NCBI GenBank assembly: GCA_905250885.1 | Contig: CAJNOQ010001365.1 | Location: 1-32,568, forward strand | From: Didymodactylos carnosus | Lineage: Eukaryota > Rotifera > Eurotatoria > Philodinida > Philodinidae | Direction of reading: 5' to 3' | DNA: 32,568 nt | Shown: piece after piece, positions 22,363-32,344 of the stretch | How positions within the stretch are numbered: position 1 is the stretch's first letter | Layout of the letters: every line of letters starts with the position of its first letter | Notes under the pieces: generated by a model | Databases searched by the model: none | Told to the model about the DNA's origin: nothing | The model's input: the letters and a program-made list of their open reading frames with translations, nothing else | Position numbers and translations under genes: made by a program

Positions 22363-22563
22363 ATGATACAGTGTATTCTACTTTTCTACTTATCTTATGT
22401 TATTTATGTACATGACACGTGTGAAATTATAGAAAGTTCACGTGACCACTCACTTGATGTTGCAACTACTCAACCCCAACGTCGTGAAAAGTTGACAAAA
22501 TTTCCGTATGGGTACTGTTTCCCCATGACATTGTGTAATCCATGCGTAGGACACGTGACTTAA
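22363..22563 (+). CDS. Candidate small secreted peptide precursor (66 residues)
   Basis: An ATG-started frame begins MIQCILLFYLSYVIYVHDTC, which looks like a short signal peptide. A polar stretch follows, then a dibasic RR, and the C-terminal part contains FPYGYCFPMTLCNPC with three Cys. Signal peptide, dibasic site and Cys-containing C-terminus is the layout of a neuropeptide or small secreted peptide precursor. No intron, polyadenylation signal or homologue was recognised, and a frame of this length can arise by chance. A TATA-like run (about 22333-22347) lies only about 20 nt upstream of the ATG. It lies just beyond the 3' end of a possible minus-strand gene. Confidence 0.25.
   Translation: MIQCILLFYLSYVIYVHDTCEIIESSRDHSLDVATTQPQRREKLTKFPYGYCFPMTLCNPCVGHVT
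22416..22557. promoter_or_regulatory. Three CACGTG E-boxes within 142 bp
   Basis: CACGTG occurs at 22416-22421, 22439-22444 and 22552-22557. The second is in the context TTCACGTGACC, close to the CLEAR-type motif GTCACGTGAC bound by MiT/TFE factors. They lie about 1.7 kb upstream of the first brat coding exon and overlap the candidate small peptide frame. Regulatory function is a guess. Confidence 0.25.
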
Positions 22564-22617
22564 TGCAACACTTCGCGCATTTAATACACTTGCACAATTT
22601 CTACTACAACCTCCTTG

Positions 22618-22939
22618 TCATCCTGTTTTTAAACATTTAAATTCTGACAAAATTCTAAGTCGAGCACCAGTACGCTCTGTCAACAATAATGCGTAATCGT
22701 GTATAACAGGAACGCGTTCTAAAATGTTCTTTTTTACAGAAATATGTCGAAACCTGAAAAATAGGAGTGATAAATTCTTACATGTGCACAATATTAATGT
22801 GACCCATGTAAAAAGTTTACACATCCCACCAGTACATCTCTAGTACGCAAAATCATTAGTACGCAAAAACATTTCCAATTGCTTACAAATGGCTGTTGGA
22901 TAATTTGAGTCTTTCAAGTTTGAGAAGATGCTGACTTTT
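22618..22939 (-). CDS. Possible 3' end of an unidentified gene (two exons)
   Basis: Two exons join in phase: 22939-22887 (KSQHLLKLERLKLSNSH) and 22753-22618 (FRHISVKKNILERVPVIHDY... ending in TGA). Donor TT|GTAAGC and acceptor TTTTTCAG are good. The Leu spacing (LLKLERLKLSNSHLFRHI) resembles a leucine-rich repeat. A possible earlier exon piece near 23052-23088 reads DFPKEISGVEELRC, also LRR-like, but its boundaries do not settle. There is no start and no complete model. It may be a decayed gene or the end of a gene whose other exons I did not find. Confidence 0.3.
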
Positions 22940-23099
22940 CTAAAGCTTAGAGAAATGAAACAAGTGATATGGAAAAACATAAATATCATACCACGCTTTT
23001 TTTGTCAGAATGCAAAGAATTATAGAGAATAAATATGATGATAATTAAACACATCTTAGTTCTTCGACACCCGAAATCTCTTTTGGAAAGTCAAAGAAA

Positions 23100-25115
23100 A
23101 AAAAAGACAAATTTTTTGCATAAACAACATTAACAAAAAAAACTCACAATAAATACGATGTTCTCTGTTAATACTTCGACGATGTAATAATAACAGTAAA
23201 TAAGAAAAAAATTTTGTTCTTGTGGAATACATATGTGTATATAGATAGATACTGAGAAAAACAGAAATATTATATAGGACAAGGAAGGGATTCTTTTTCT
23301 AGCACTATACGATAGGTTTCTGATAGAACAAACATATAGAAGTTGTTTTTATTATTATTATTAACCATACCACTTTAATATGAGTATAGATCAACTATAT
23401 TATTTGATTCTCTTATTCTAAACATACATATTTGTATTGATTAGTAACGCGAGTAATTATGCCAAATTAAATAGTTTTAGAAAAAGAGAAATAACGAAAC
23501 GTTTCCGATTTTGAAGCTTGAAAAGCTAAAAATATTTTTACTACTTTAAACAGATTGTTGATCGTTTGTTTCTCGTAGCAGAAACAAAAACAAGGTGACA
23601 ATAGTGTGAACAACAAAAAAACATTAGCTCATCAATTATTTCTTGCTTTTTTATATGTGATGAAAAAAACAAATTCTACATTTCCTGCTAAGTGAGGGCG
23701 AACATAATTAGTTCTCATTGTGATAAATTTGTTTTTATGCGACTACGCAAATTTTACATGTAAACAATAGTGTCTATAGATAGATAGATACTGATAAATA
23801 TCTTATTATACAAGTTTATCTCTAAAAGCATCATAGAACCTATAATTAATTTTTAAAAGGTCAAGGATCTATGGTCGGTTTATATTTTATAGTGACAGCT
23901 ACTAGAGAGAAAACACATTTAGTTAAAGCACAGAAAACCAAAAAGTTGATGCTGTCAAACTTTAGTTCTGTATATTCTATTAAATCTTATTGATGAAATA
24001 ATAATGAACACGATTTCGATTAAAATCAGATGAAAACGAAATGAAAAGTGTGAACGAGATGATGAAAACGTGAAAAGATATCTGATTAATTAGAAAAGAA
24101 AAGTAGATTTAGAGATAAAGATTATACGTTTGTTACGGACAGTTAACAGCAATCATTTTCTGACAATAATATGCATGTATATATAGTTTATATCGTACTA
24201 AAACGTCAAGATTTGATCGTCAAACGAATTCTTTCGTGAAGTTTTTTTTCTTACTACTGTCGTTTATCATCAAGTGTCATTTTTTTTTGTATCAGGTGAA
24301 AACTAGTCATATTTTGGCATAGTATAAAAAAATCAATGACAAAAAAAGCTTCCAAATATGTCAACATTGTCGAACAATTAATAATATAATTAGAACACGT
24401 TCTGGTATTAGTTATGTAAAAATGATTGAAATAAAAAGTATTTTAGAAAATATGAAAAAGTTTGAATTAACAGAAAATAATTTATTAATGATTATTATAC
24501 AATATTAGCTACTTTTGAATAGCTATAAACGCCATATAAACTTTTATGATCACTAAATTGTGATCAGCACCTTTAACATTATTCCTTTCTCAACTAGCAT
24601 GCAATTGGAAAAAAATATATATAATTTTATGAAAAACATGGCTTTTTGATCTAATCAAAAGATATTGCGTATAATTTGATAACAAATTCTTATCTATGAG
24701 AGTGTACACTACCGATATGATAATCTTATTTTATAAATATGGTAAATTTTTAATCTTTTAATCAACGGGATTTGTTGTCGTTAGGTACACGAGAAGTGAA
24801 TAATAAGATCTGACTATACAAAATTTCACAATCAAAAAGAAAGATGAGCTTTTAAATAGCTTTTACTGTGTACATATTTTTTTAAAAATGTTAATGTCTA
24901 GTAGATACGAGAATGACTGACTGATGAGAAATTATAGCAACAAATATAGAGTATCTTCTTCTTTTTTTTTCAACATGAAAAGTAAAAGAACATGATAGAA
25001 AGAGACGATAGATGGGAAAAGAAAACGAACAAAGACTGTGTCAAGATAAAAAAAGAAACATATTTGGTATCTAAAGATTAAGATGAGATTTGATAAATCA
25101 GTAATTATTACAACA
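23100..25115. other. Intergenic, nothing supportable
   Basis: AT-rich with GATA-like runs (near 23242 and 23777) and poly-T tracts. Minus-strand frames near 23.10-23.22 kb show a little Arg/Leu-rich coding-like sequence (HRRSINREHRIY followed by GTGAGT) that I could not connect to the exons at 22.6-22.9 kb. Confidence 0.4.
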
Positions 25116-28083
25116 TTACATGTCAATAAGACATCCTTGTATATAACTATCTCGGCATATATCGAGCAGACATGTTCGAATTAGTGGATATTTTGCATTA
25201 ATATAAACAACTGAAAATTTAGAAAATATGCTTGTATGCCATTTAACGTTGTCTTTCAAACTCTATAAACATAAAAAGAAAATAAAGAGTTAATTTCCGT
25301 CAAAATAATTTTTTTTTATCTAATACTATTATCTCTTCTCAAAATACCTAACAATAATAAATTGAAGCTAACAACTGCTGCTTTTTTTCAGGTAAAATCG
25401 TTTTATATTTCCTCGTCTTTAGTAAAAATTTCTAGTAATTTGATCTACTCAGATATTTAAATTGTTTTATTATATTAACCTGTTTAAATGATTGTCTATT
25501 TTTCAGTATTAATTTGAGAATAATATAGGCACCATATGATGCTTGTTCAAATGTTGTTATCAATTTTTCTAGTTTCATCGATACAAGACAAGTGTACGAT
25601 CTATAAAATGAATAGAACAAAAATATTATTCAATTAGAAAATAAAACAAAAGATTTTCTCATTCTACACTTACGAACTAACCCTGAAATATCTTGTTTAA
25701 ATATTGAATCAACAATACGTAGACATAGTTCATCATGCGCACTCATATCATACAGCAAATCAAAAATAAATTCCTAAACAACATTTAAAAATGTATTAAA
25801 AAATCTTTAAAATATAATAAATATGTCTGTATACCAAATGAGCTGGTAATTTTACTGTAATAGAGACTAAAGCTTCAAATAAACAATGAGATGACGTTGA
25901 AATGGAACTAGTTGATGTTAAAGTAGAACGTAAATAATCTAATAATGTTTCATACGATGTTTTCTGATTCTAAAAACAAAAAGAATAAATAATTTACGTA
26001 AGATAATGCGAACATATTAATAAAAAAAACAGTGACAGCGGTGGGATTCGAACCCACGCCCTTTCGGACCGGTGCCTTAAACCGGCGCCTTAGACCGCTC
26101 GGCCACGCTGCCTATGACATTCTAATAACACTAAGCTTTTCTAGCCTCTGTATTTTCATCTTACTGATAGAGATGAACTTTTATTAATAATAAATGGAAA
26201 CAGTACTCCAACTAAGTTCGTTTTTCGTGTTCCTTCATCGATATTTGCTGTCTTACAGAAAAGAGCCTAGAAGAAGGAAAAAAAAGTTTGTTTTATCTAA
26301 TTAAAAAGATTTTTATTATCTTCTTACGTTAAGCAAATATCCAAGAACATTTTGAATAAAATCATTCGGAATTATCGTAGAACTAATATGTTGACGAATT
26401 TTTTCACATTGTGAAATAAAATCATAATAATACGCTTTACGACTGAGTATTTCATTGCCCTAAATTTCATACAAGAAAATATGACTTAAAAATAAAGTTT
26501 TAGATTGAAACTCAGTTCTGAATACAAATCTATCGCTCATTATCAATCTATATAACCAAAGCAGAAGCAATCCACATGTCCCATAAAATAGTTGTGAAAA
26601 GAGACACATTGGCTATTTAGAAGCAGCAGGAATCTAGTACTAGTATTTTCTTTGAAAAAATTAAATGATAACATACGTTATCTACAACAAAAAAAGGTTG
26701 ACTATTACAGAAAATATCTTTTACAATTGTGTCTGACACAAGAGTGAAATGTAGTCAATACTGTGATAGAACTGAAAATCACCTTCAACGTTTTGTTCTT
26801 ACTTGATAACAATAAAAGCTCCATTGAATCGCACGAATAATATCTTTTTCGGACCATGTTATTGACGATGTTTTTACTACTTCAACATAAACACGCATTG
26901 TTATGTAAACACTTTTTAATAATTCATGTGTCATTATCTAAGAGAACAAAAACTAAAAGTATAAGACACTGAAACAAGCAGATCGTATGGGATTTAGTAC
27001 TATGTTACTCTCTTCAAAAATTAATACATATATTTGAAATAAATCAACAATAATTGCTAAACTACAGTAAACTGACTATACATTTTTCGGGATATATTTA
27101 AGAAACGGATATGAAGTACTTTCTGATGATGCGAAAAAACTGTTCTGAGAGATTAATAATAGCACGTTACATGTTTTTTTATATTACATAACCAAGGCGA
27201 ATGGTCAACATAAAAAAATTCAATTAAATATTTTGTTGATAAAAACGAAAATCTTTTTCAAAAGTTGATACGTTCCTTTACTTATCAGTGGCTGTTAGAA
27301 TCTGGAAGAGTATCTTCATGCGTCACTGCTCAACGGCCATGAACATCTCAATCCCCAATACCATCAGACGAGAAAAAGCAAGAGAAGCTATTTGAAAGAA
27401 TGTTATTTCGAGCAGTTCAACTCATATATCTGAAATAACGACAAGTTGGAATACGCTATACTTTCAGTATGTCATCATTTAGCTATTAGACCACGTGCCA
27501 TATGTTGAATTCTATTTCATTTTCTTCCATTTTTAATAACTGGTGTAGTCCGTGATAGTTTTTTTCATAGGACACAAAAAAAGAACTTGGTGAGTTTTAA
27601 TCTACTCGTAAGAGTTCATAACAATAGTGATATGGGCTCAGTAGAAATAATGTACAATGTGATTTCGTTTCTTGTTCTTCTTCTTTTATTATGAATGAAC
27701 AGGATACTTTCAAAAATAGCTCCCATTATAATACAGAATAGTAAATATCCAGATAATTAAGAAAGAACAGGACATTGAATCACATTTGGTCCCTGTTTAA
27801 ATTAAAATCTTTCATCTAATGAATAATTTTTCTGCAAAAATGAAAAAGTGCACGACATGCGTTTTTCCTAGCAACACTTATCATCAGGTCTCCAAGTATT
27901 TTTTTCGAATGTGGGACGAAATGGGAAGCGCTTATTTTGAGAAATAATGTCAACTCAATCTAAAAATACCCGATGAGCTCAACTAAAGTCACATACTGCA
28001 AATAAATTAAAGTCAATATCACTTCCACAGTCTACATTCTTGCGCGTAGTCGTTTCTTCTTCTAGTTCTAATTCAGAGTTCAT
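25116..28083 (-). CDS. Unrecognised helical protein, seven coding exons, 275 residues
   Basis: Exons in order: 28083-27997, 26937-26803, 26459-26328, 25969-25835, 25773-25682, 25600-25449, 25210-25116. All junctions are GT-AG, phases join throughout, and the sum is 828 nt. Codon use is coding-like and exons of 44-45 codons recur. The start is the ATG of MNSELELEEETTT, an acidic leader. The body is mostly predicted helix (DIIRAIQWSFYCYQ, SYETLLDYLRSTL, EFIFDLLYDMSAHDELCLRI, SMKLEKLITTFEQASYGAY), compatible with a HEAT/ARM-like helical repeat fold, which is inference. No signal peptide, membrane segment or catalytic motif was seen. The weakest joins are the first exon (1.06-kb intron) and the last donor (CTGA|GTAGAT); without the latter the frame would stop at about 25432. 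The third intron contains a tRNA gene. I do not recognise the family. Confidence 0.68.
26022..26029 (-). terminator. RNA polymerase III terminator of tRNA-Leu
   Basis: Eight consecutive T residues on the tRNA sense strand begin three bases after the discriminator base, the standard Pol III stop signal. Confidence 0.85.
26033..26112 (-). tRNA. tRNA-Leu(AAG)
   Basis: An 80-nt class II tRNA gene. Acceptor stem GGCAGCG pairs with CGCTGTC, with discriminator A. The anticodon stem CCGGT/ACCGG closes the loop TTAAGGC with anticodon AAG (26078-26076). The variable arm CC-GAAA-GG and the T-arm GTGGG-TTCGAAT-CCCAC are intact. Internal promoter: A box TGGCCGAGCGG (26105-26095) and B box GGTTCGAATCC (26054-26044). 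A run of eight T on the sense strand (plus-strand A at 26022-26029) follows as Pol III terminator. There is no intron and no encoded CCA, as usual for nuclear genes. It sits in an intron of the surrounding gene in the same orientation. Confidence 0.97.
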
Positions 28084-29071
28084 TTTTCAAGACTAATTTT
28101 TCAAATTTCAAACAATAGATTTTTCCTTTCAATTAGGTTTTATCAACAAATTCATATCACACATATGATAAACCTTGATACGCACACGATAGAAAGAATG
28201 ATGTTTTTGTGGACAGCTCGAATCTCAGAATAACTCTACTTGCTACAAACTATTCCAACACCTATATGATAATGATCTTTATGACAAGATGTGCTAAAGA
28301 GAGCGTAAATCTTTGCATATTAGACAATAACCCGCCAATCAATACTTTTCCTATCAAATATGGCACAGAAGTAGTATGACTTCAAAAAAATTGCCAGTGG
28401 GAGACAAAATATGTCCCTCATAGGGATGTATTTAGTGAAGAACAAAACGGTCGAATGGGGGACATTTGAGAACCCTGCTTGTCATCGTTATATTTGAACA
28501 GAGATACGTCCCACCGAAGAGAAAGACAAAAATTTTTAAACAGAATACGTTATTTTCTTTGTCGGTTTGTAAAACAGAGTGTGCCGCTTTCTTCAATTCG
28601 TATGAGTTAGGGGCTTTTCTGATTCCTTTTATGCGGTATTACAGTGTGAAGGACGACAATTAGTGTTATGATGTTTATCTACAAAATTAAAAAAGTATTT
28701 CCTCTTGCGGTAAATAGAGAAGTTGGAATTTCCGCGAAAAATACAACCATGTTTTTAATAAATTATTGGAAGATTCAACAGGTCTATGAACAGTTTCTTC
28801 TCGCCGCTGGCAGAAGAAATTCTAAGCCTTCCACGGCCGAAAATTTCTTATCAATGCACATGACTGCATGTGAATGTGATGTAATATAAGCAAGATTTTT
28901 CAACTACCTCATGTCTCTGTGGTGACGATGGACGACGCCTTCAATGATAATGATTATTATATTATACAAGGGAAATTCCATCTTTTAATCTTTTTTTAAT
29001 AACAGTCATAACAGTGCCCCAAGAGGCCAGTGTCGAAAAACATTCGCTAAAGAAATTAGATTATCATACGA
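28084..29071. other. Upstream of the 275-residue gene; short plus-strand frames
   Basis: Two short consecutive plus-strand frames (28466-28663 and 28668-28889) have no recognisable motif or splice support, so they are not called as genes. The promoter of the minus-strand gene may lie just above 28084. Confidence 0.4.
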
Positions 29072-29168
29072 AATATTTGCGGTTGTTTCCTGCTAGCTGT
29101 CCGAAGTCACTTCTACGTCTTTTCACGTAGAAAGTGGCTCCATACGGCTAGCGGGAAACAACCATATT
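29072..29168 (+). repeat. Compact hairpin with 38-bp arms and a 6-nt loop
   Basis: The arm 29081-29118 (GGTTGTTTCCTGCTAGC...) pairs with 29125-29163 (...GCTAGCGGGAAACAACC) across the loop CTTTTC. After a four-base bulge the stem extends by AATAT/ATATT (29072-29076 with 29164-29168). Several differences between the arms would be U-G pairs in a plus-strand RNA but A-C mismatches in a minus-strand RNA, so a plus transcript folds better. Its size resembles a pre-miRNA. A very small foldback MITE is equally possible. Confidence 0.7.
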
Positions 29169-29600
29169 GGCGGCAGTTCAAATTCCCATTTTAATCACTC
29201 ATCCACACTGGTAAAAAATTTTGACCAATGGAAATTGGGAAGTAAATACTCCACAGAAACTGTTTCACACATGTGTGAAGAATGCAATGTCAACTCTCAA
29301 TAAACTTGTATACTCAAGAGTACAATTCACGTAAAACTAATTAGTTTGCGCTCATTATAAATCGAAATCAGACAAGAACAGCGATATGAGGGGCGTCCTT
29401 ACTCTACTCTCTAAGAATGGGTAAAATTTTCTACACAACAGGACCAAAGCTTGAAACAAATTATTATTAGACTAGGAAGCACAAAAAGACTATACAAGCA
29501 TTATGTCCAAAAATTTTCATCTGAGCTTCTAGGGAACTATGAAGATGAAAAAACTACAGTTTTATATCAGTTTTCGTAGATTTTAGTGAGCACTCTCTTA

Positions 29601-29895
29601 GTAGATGTACTTGCGTACGAGTACTTGCTCAATTATTTATCTGCCGTTTTGGGGATTTTTTGCAAGTAAATCAAGTACTTAAATTACCTTACCTTCTTGT
29701 CAAGTACTTGGCGAAACACTTGCTCAAGTAATCCACAAGTATCTGTGAGAAATCTAATAAAATCAAGTATCTGGCAACTACTTTCATATACTTTGACAAA
29801 TAATTATCAGGTACCATTTTACAAAAATACTTATCAAATGTTTGTCAAGTGCTCACAGAAATTCTTAAGTAAATAATACCCATCGAAGTACATTC
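29601..29895. repeat. Cluster of degenerate AAGTACTTG motifs
   Basis: Within about 300 bp the motif recurs in imperfect form: TGTACTTG, GAGTACTTGCTCAA, TCAAGTACTTAA, GTCAAGTACTTGG, CACTTGCTCAAGTAA, CACAAGTATCTG, ATCAAGTATCTGG and GTCAAGTGCTCAC. The core AAGTACTT is self-complementary, so orientation is ambiguous. Such irregular short-motif clusters often mark subterminal regions of DNA transposons, which is inference here. No flanking terminal repeat was located. Confidence 0.5.
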
Positions 29896-29985
29896 ACTAG
29901 TTTATTATTCTGGAAAAAGCGAGGCAACTTTACCGTGCATTTTTTATTTTAGTTTTACCATAAGTTGCGTATTTTGAAAAAGTAG

Positions 29986-30420
29986 GTATCTGCCCGGACG
30001 ACACGCGCGATCAAGTTTATTCTTACGTCAGTCGAACAAGCATTTGATTTTCAAAATATACGAGTAAGATATATTTCAATATGTTTTGGTGGCAGTTCAG
30101 CAAAGACAGCTGCTGTTAATAAAACGAAAAAATTTCTTATTGCAGTTGAAACGGAGTTCGAAGTGAACGGAGAGCTAGTGTTGTCTAACTCGAACGGGAC
30201 TCAATGGGAGACACGATCAAATCCACCCCTCTTTTTATTAATTTTTCTCATTGAAAATAATAAGACTTATAAAATTTTTGAAGCTCATATTCGTGATCAG
30301 CTCGGCGAGCTCGATCCAACCATGTATAATTCAACTAGATTCGTTTTTGTCACGGTACTTTTGAATTTCCGGCACCTTGCACATCATCGAGTTTTATTCA
30401 AGCATAAAAGGGTTAATTGA
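29986..30420 (+). CDS. Orphan open frame, 144 codons without an initial ATG
   Basis: A frame stays open from just after a TAG at 29983 to TGA at 30418-30420. It reads RAIKFILTSVEQAFDFQNI, then KTKKFLIAVETEFEVNGELV and on to FRHLAHHRVLFKHKRVN. No in-frame ATG occurs until late (TMYNST). If it is real it would be an internal or terminal exon, or a relic of a transposon gene. Local G+C is higher than around it. An acceptor-like CTTATTGCAG lies at 30136-30145. I recognise no domain. Confidence 0.22.
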   Translation, partial: VSARTTRAIKFILTSVEQAFDFQNIRVRYISICFGGSSAKTAAVNKTKKFLIAVETEFEVNGELVLSNSNGTQWETRSNPPLFLLIFLIENNKTYKIFEAHIRDQLGELDPTMYNSTRFVFVTVLLNFRHLAHHRVLFKHKRVN

Positions 30421-31061
30421 TATATCTGAAAGATTACAGAACTAAAGCAGAATATCAAACGAAAAAGCTGGGTCCTGGATTTTTATAAGTAAATGAGTAA
30501 TTGTATTTTTATTTTTTGTATATGAAGGAAATTAGCTAGAACCAAATGCAATTTTTTGTAGCTGTTTTTTTCTTGGAAAGATATGAAAGAAGGCACGTCT
30601 TCTCCGGAAACTTAATGCTGATTGTCAATATGATGAAAACGGAAGAAAAGAGAGGTACTCATACTCTATTTAAAGCCACGTAAACCAAAAAGCATCCTGA
30701 AGTTCGGCGCGGGAGATGTCTTTTCTTCCTCTTGATAAAATACTTCAACTTTTTTTTCCTTTATTCGTTGAATCTTTTTTTATATTTTCAATTAAACGCA
30801 TGTAACAATTAAAACTACGCAGTTAAGATTTGTAGAGTAGTAGTTCACTATGCTAGACTTATTATTGTCCATTAATCATGTTTTTCTATTTTTGCACACG
30901 AAAGATGTGAGTATTACGTACTGTTTAAAAGAGCAAACATAGAGCAGAAGATATGGAACAGTGCAACATACAAACATATTTTTGTTTTTTTTAATTATTT
31001 TTATTCAATATATTTTCCATAATTTTTTCACGAGTTTGCTAGAAAAATCGATTTTATGAGA
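30421..31061. other. Intergenic, nothing supportable
   Basis: AT-rich DNA with T runs. No coding exon, tRNA or clear repeat was seen. Confidence 0.45.
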
Positions 31062-31102
31062 GTACTATTCTAGATGATTAAAGTTGTTCTAGACTGTATA
31101 TT
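31062..31102. repeat. 41-bp direct repeat, copy 1
   Basis: Begins GTACTATTCTAGATGATTAA and ends CTGTATATT. It matches 31493-31533 with two substitutions. The copies lie 431 bp apart in the same orientation and could be remnants of one dispersed element. Confidence 0.8.
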
Positions 31103-31492
31103 ACTCCTCTAAACAGCACATGATTGTAAGATAAAGTATAAGAGGGTTTGTGCTGACGTGCACTGGATCCAAAAATAACCTGACCATTTAAGTTATTTAT
31201 AGAGTATGATTTTTCTAAAAAATTTTCTATTACAAATAATTGTTGTTCTATTATACGTCTCTTACAGATATGTCATAATGACTTTTGTTTCAAGTATCGA
31301 TTATGCTGCCTAACTTATACTAAAGGTAGACTATGAAATACTAAAAAGATAACGACAGAGAAATTAATAATGATAGAATTCAGTTTCTTTCAAAATGATC
31401 AAGATGAAAATACAGAACTTTTCGAATTATCATATATTTCATTTGAATTCTTTCGCAACTACAGTAGTCACTGGACCGAAATTGGAACGAGG

Positions 31493-31533
31493 GTACTATT
31501 CTAGAAGATTAAAGTTGTTCTAGCCTGTATATT
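31493..31533. repeat. 41-bp direct repeat, copy 2
   Basis: Begins GTACTATTCTAGAAGATTAA and ends CTGTATATT, the second copy of the repeat at 31062-31102. The sequences outside the 41 bp do not obviously match. Confidence 0.8.
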
Positions 31534-31746
31534 GTACAGTGTGTATCCAGCGCGGCCATTAGGTAAAAAATTGAAAATCGACTTTTCGACGATTCATATA
31601 ATGATTAATATACTTCAAGTGATGCTCTATTTGATGACACAACAAATTTTGTTATAAAATTTATGTATCGCGGGAAAACAGCTAATCAAAAATTAGCCTG
31701 AAATAGTAGTATAAGCAAGGGAGAAAAGACGACTTTTTCTTTCTTA

Positions 31747-31822
31747 GCATCGGAGAGCATCCGATGCCAAGCATTTCTAGCTCCGGAAAGCATTTCCTGG
31801 GCTCCGGAAAGCTCCCGGAGCC
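31747..31822. repeat. GC-rich short hairpins and CTCCGGAAAGC repeats
   Basis: GCATCGGA pairs with TCCGATGC (31747-31767), and GCTCCGG pairs with CCGGAGC (31801-31821). The string CTCCGGAAAGC occurs near 31780 and again near 31802. The block stands out from AT-rich surroundings. An open frame on the minus strand across it is a by-product of the repeats. Confidence 0.6.
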
Positions 31823-32136
31823 GCCTTTTCCCCCTTGAGTATAAGTGAAAAAATGAAATTTTCACACTAGTCAATGAAGCTGTAATAAAAAACGACATAT
31901 ATTTAAAATCTGCATGACATCAGCTATAGATCAGTAAAAAGAAAATTTTGAATTAGACTTATGATAGCTGAGAAAATTAAAAAAAAAGTTTCTCAAGCGA
32001 TTTTCCGAAGGGCTAAGTTTAGTAAAGTGAGCGCGCGAAAATTAGCGAAGGTCCAAACTTAACCAAACTTTTAGAGAATGTTTTCCTATATGCCCTACAT
32101 CTACGGTGAATGCGCAAAAATGCGCAAATGTTTCTG

Positions 32137-32310
32137 AAGCATACAGCGGGTTTTCCAAAAAGCGGTTTTCCCTGAGTTTTTCAGGTATTTTCCATTTTTC
32201 TCGGTTTGGAAACGTTTTTATTCAACAAAAATTACATATTCGGAATCAGCGCAAGAAACTGCATCGAATGATGTGCGATTAGTAGGTTATTTTTAGCAAA
32301 AACTTGTTGG
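32137..32310. mobile_element. Fragment resembling the same MITE family
   Basis: The stretch contains GCGGGTTTTCC and GCGGTTTTCC, then CATATTCGGAATCAGC, which is identical to 1854-1869 in MITE copy 1, then AGTAGGTTAT comparable to the arm block. The order of these pieces is the same as in the right half of copy 1, but the terminal CGAGGG and a target duplication are not visible. It is probably a decayed relative or a different subfamily. Confidence 0.4.
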
Positions 32311-32344
32311 ATCTAACGGAACGCTAGAATCGAAGCAGAGGTGC

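Noticed and set aside
25432..25448. Stop codon at the end of the unspliced frame as the C-terminus of the 275-residue protein
   Set aside because: Splicing at CTGA|GTAGAT joins in phase to a coding-like exon at 25210-25116. I prefer that model but keep the other as a possibility.
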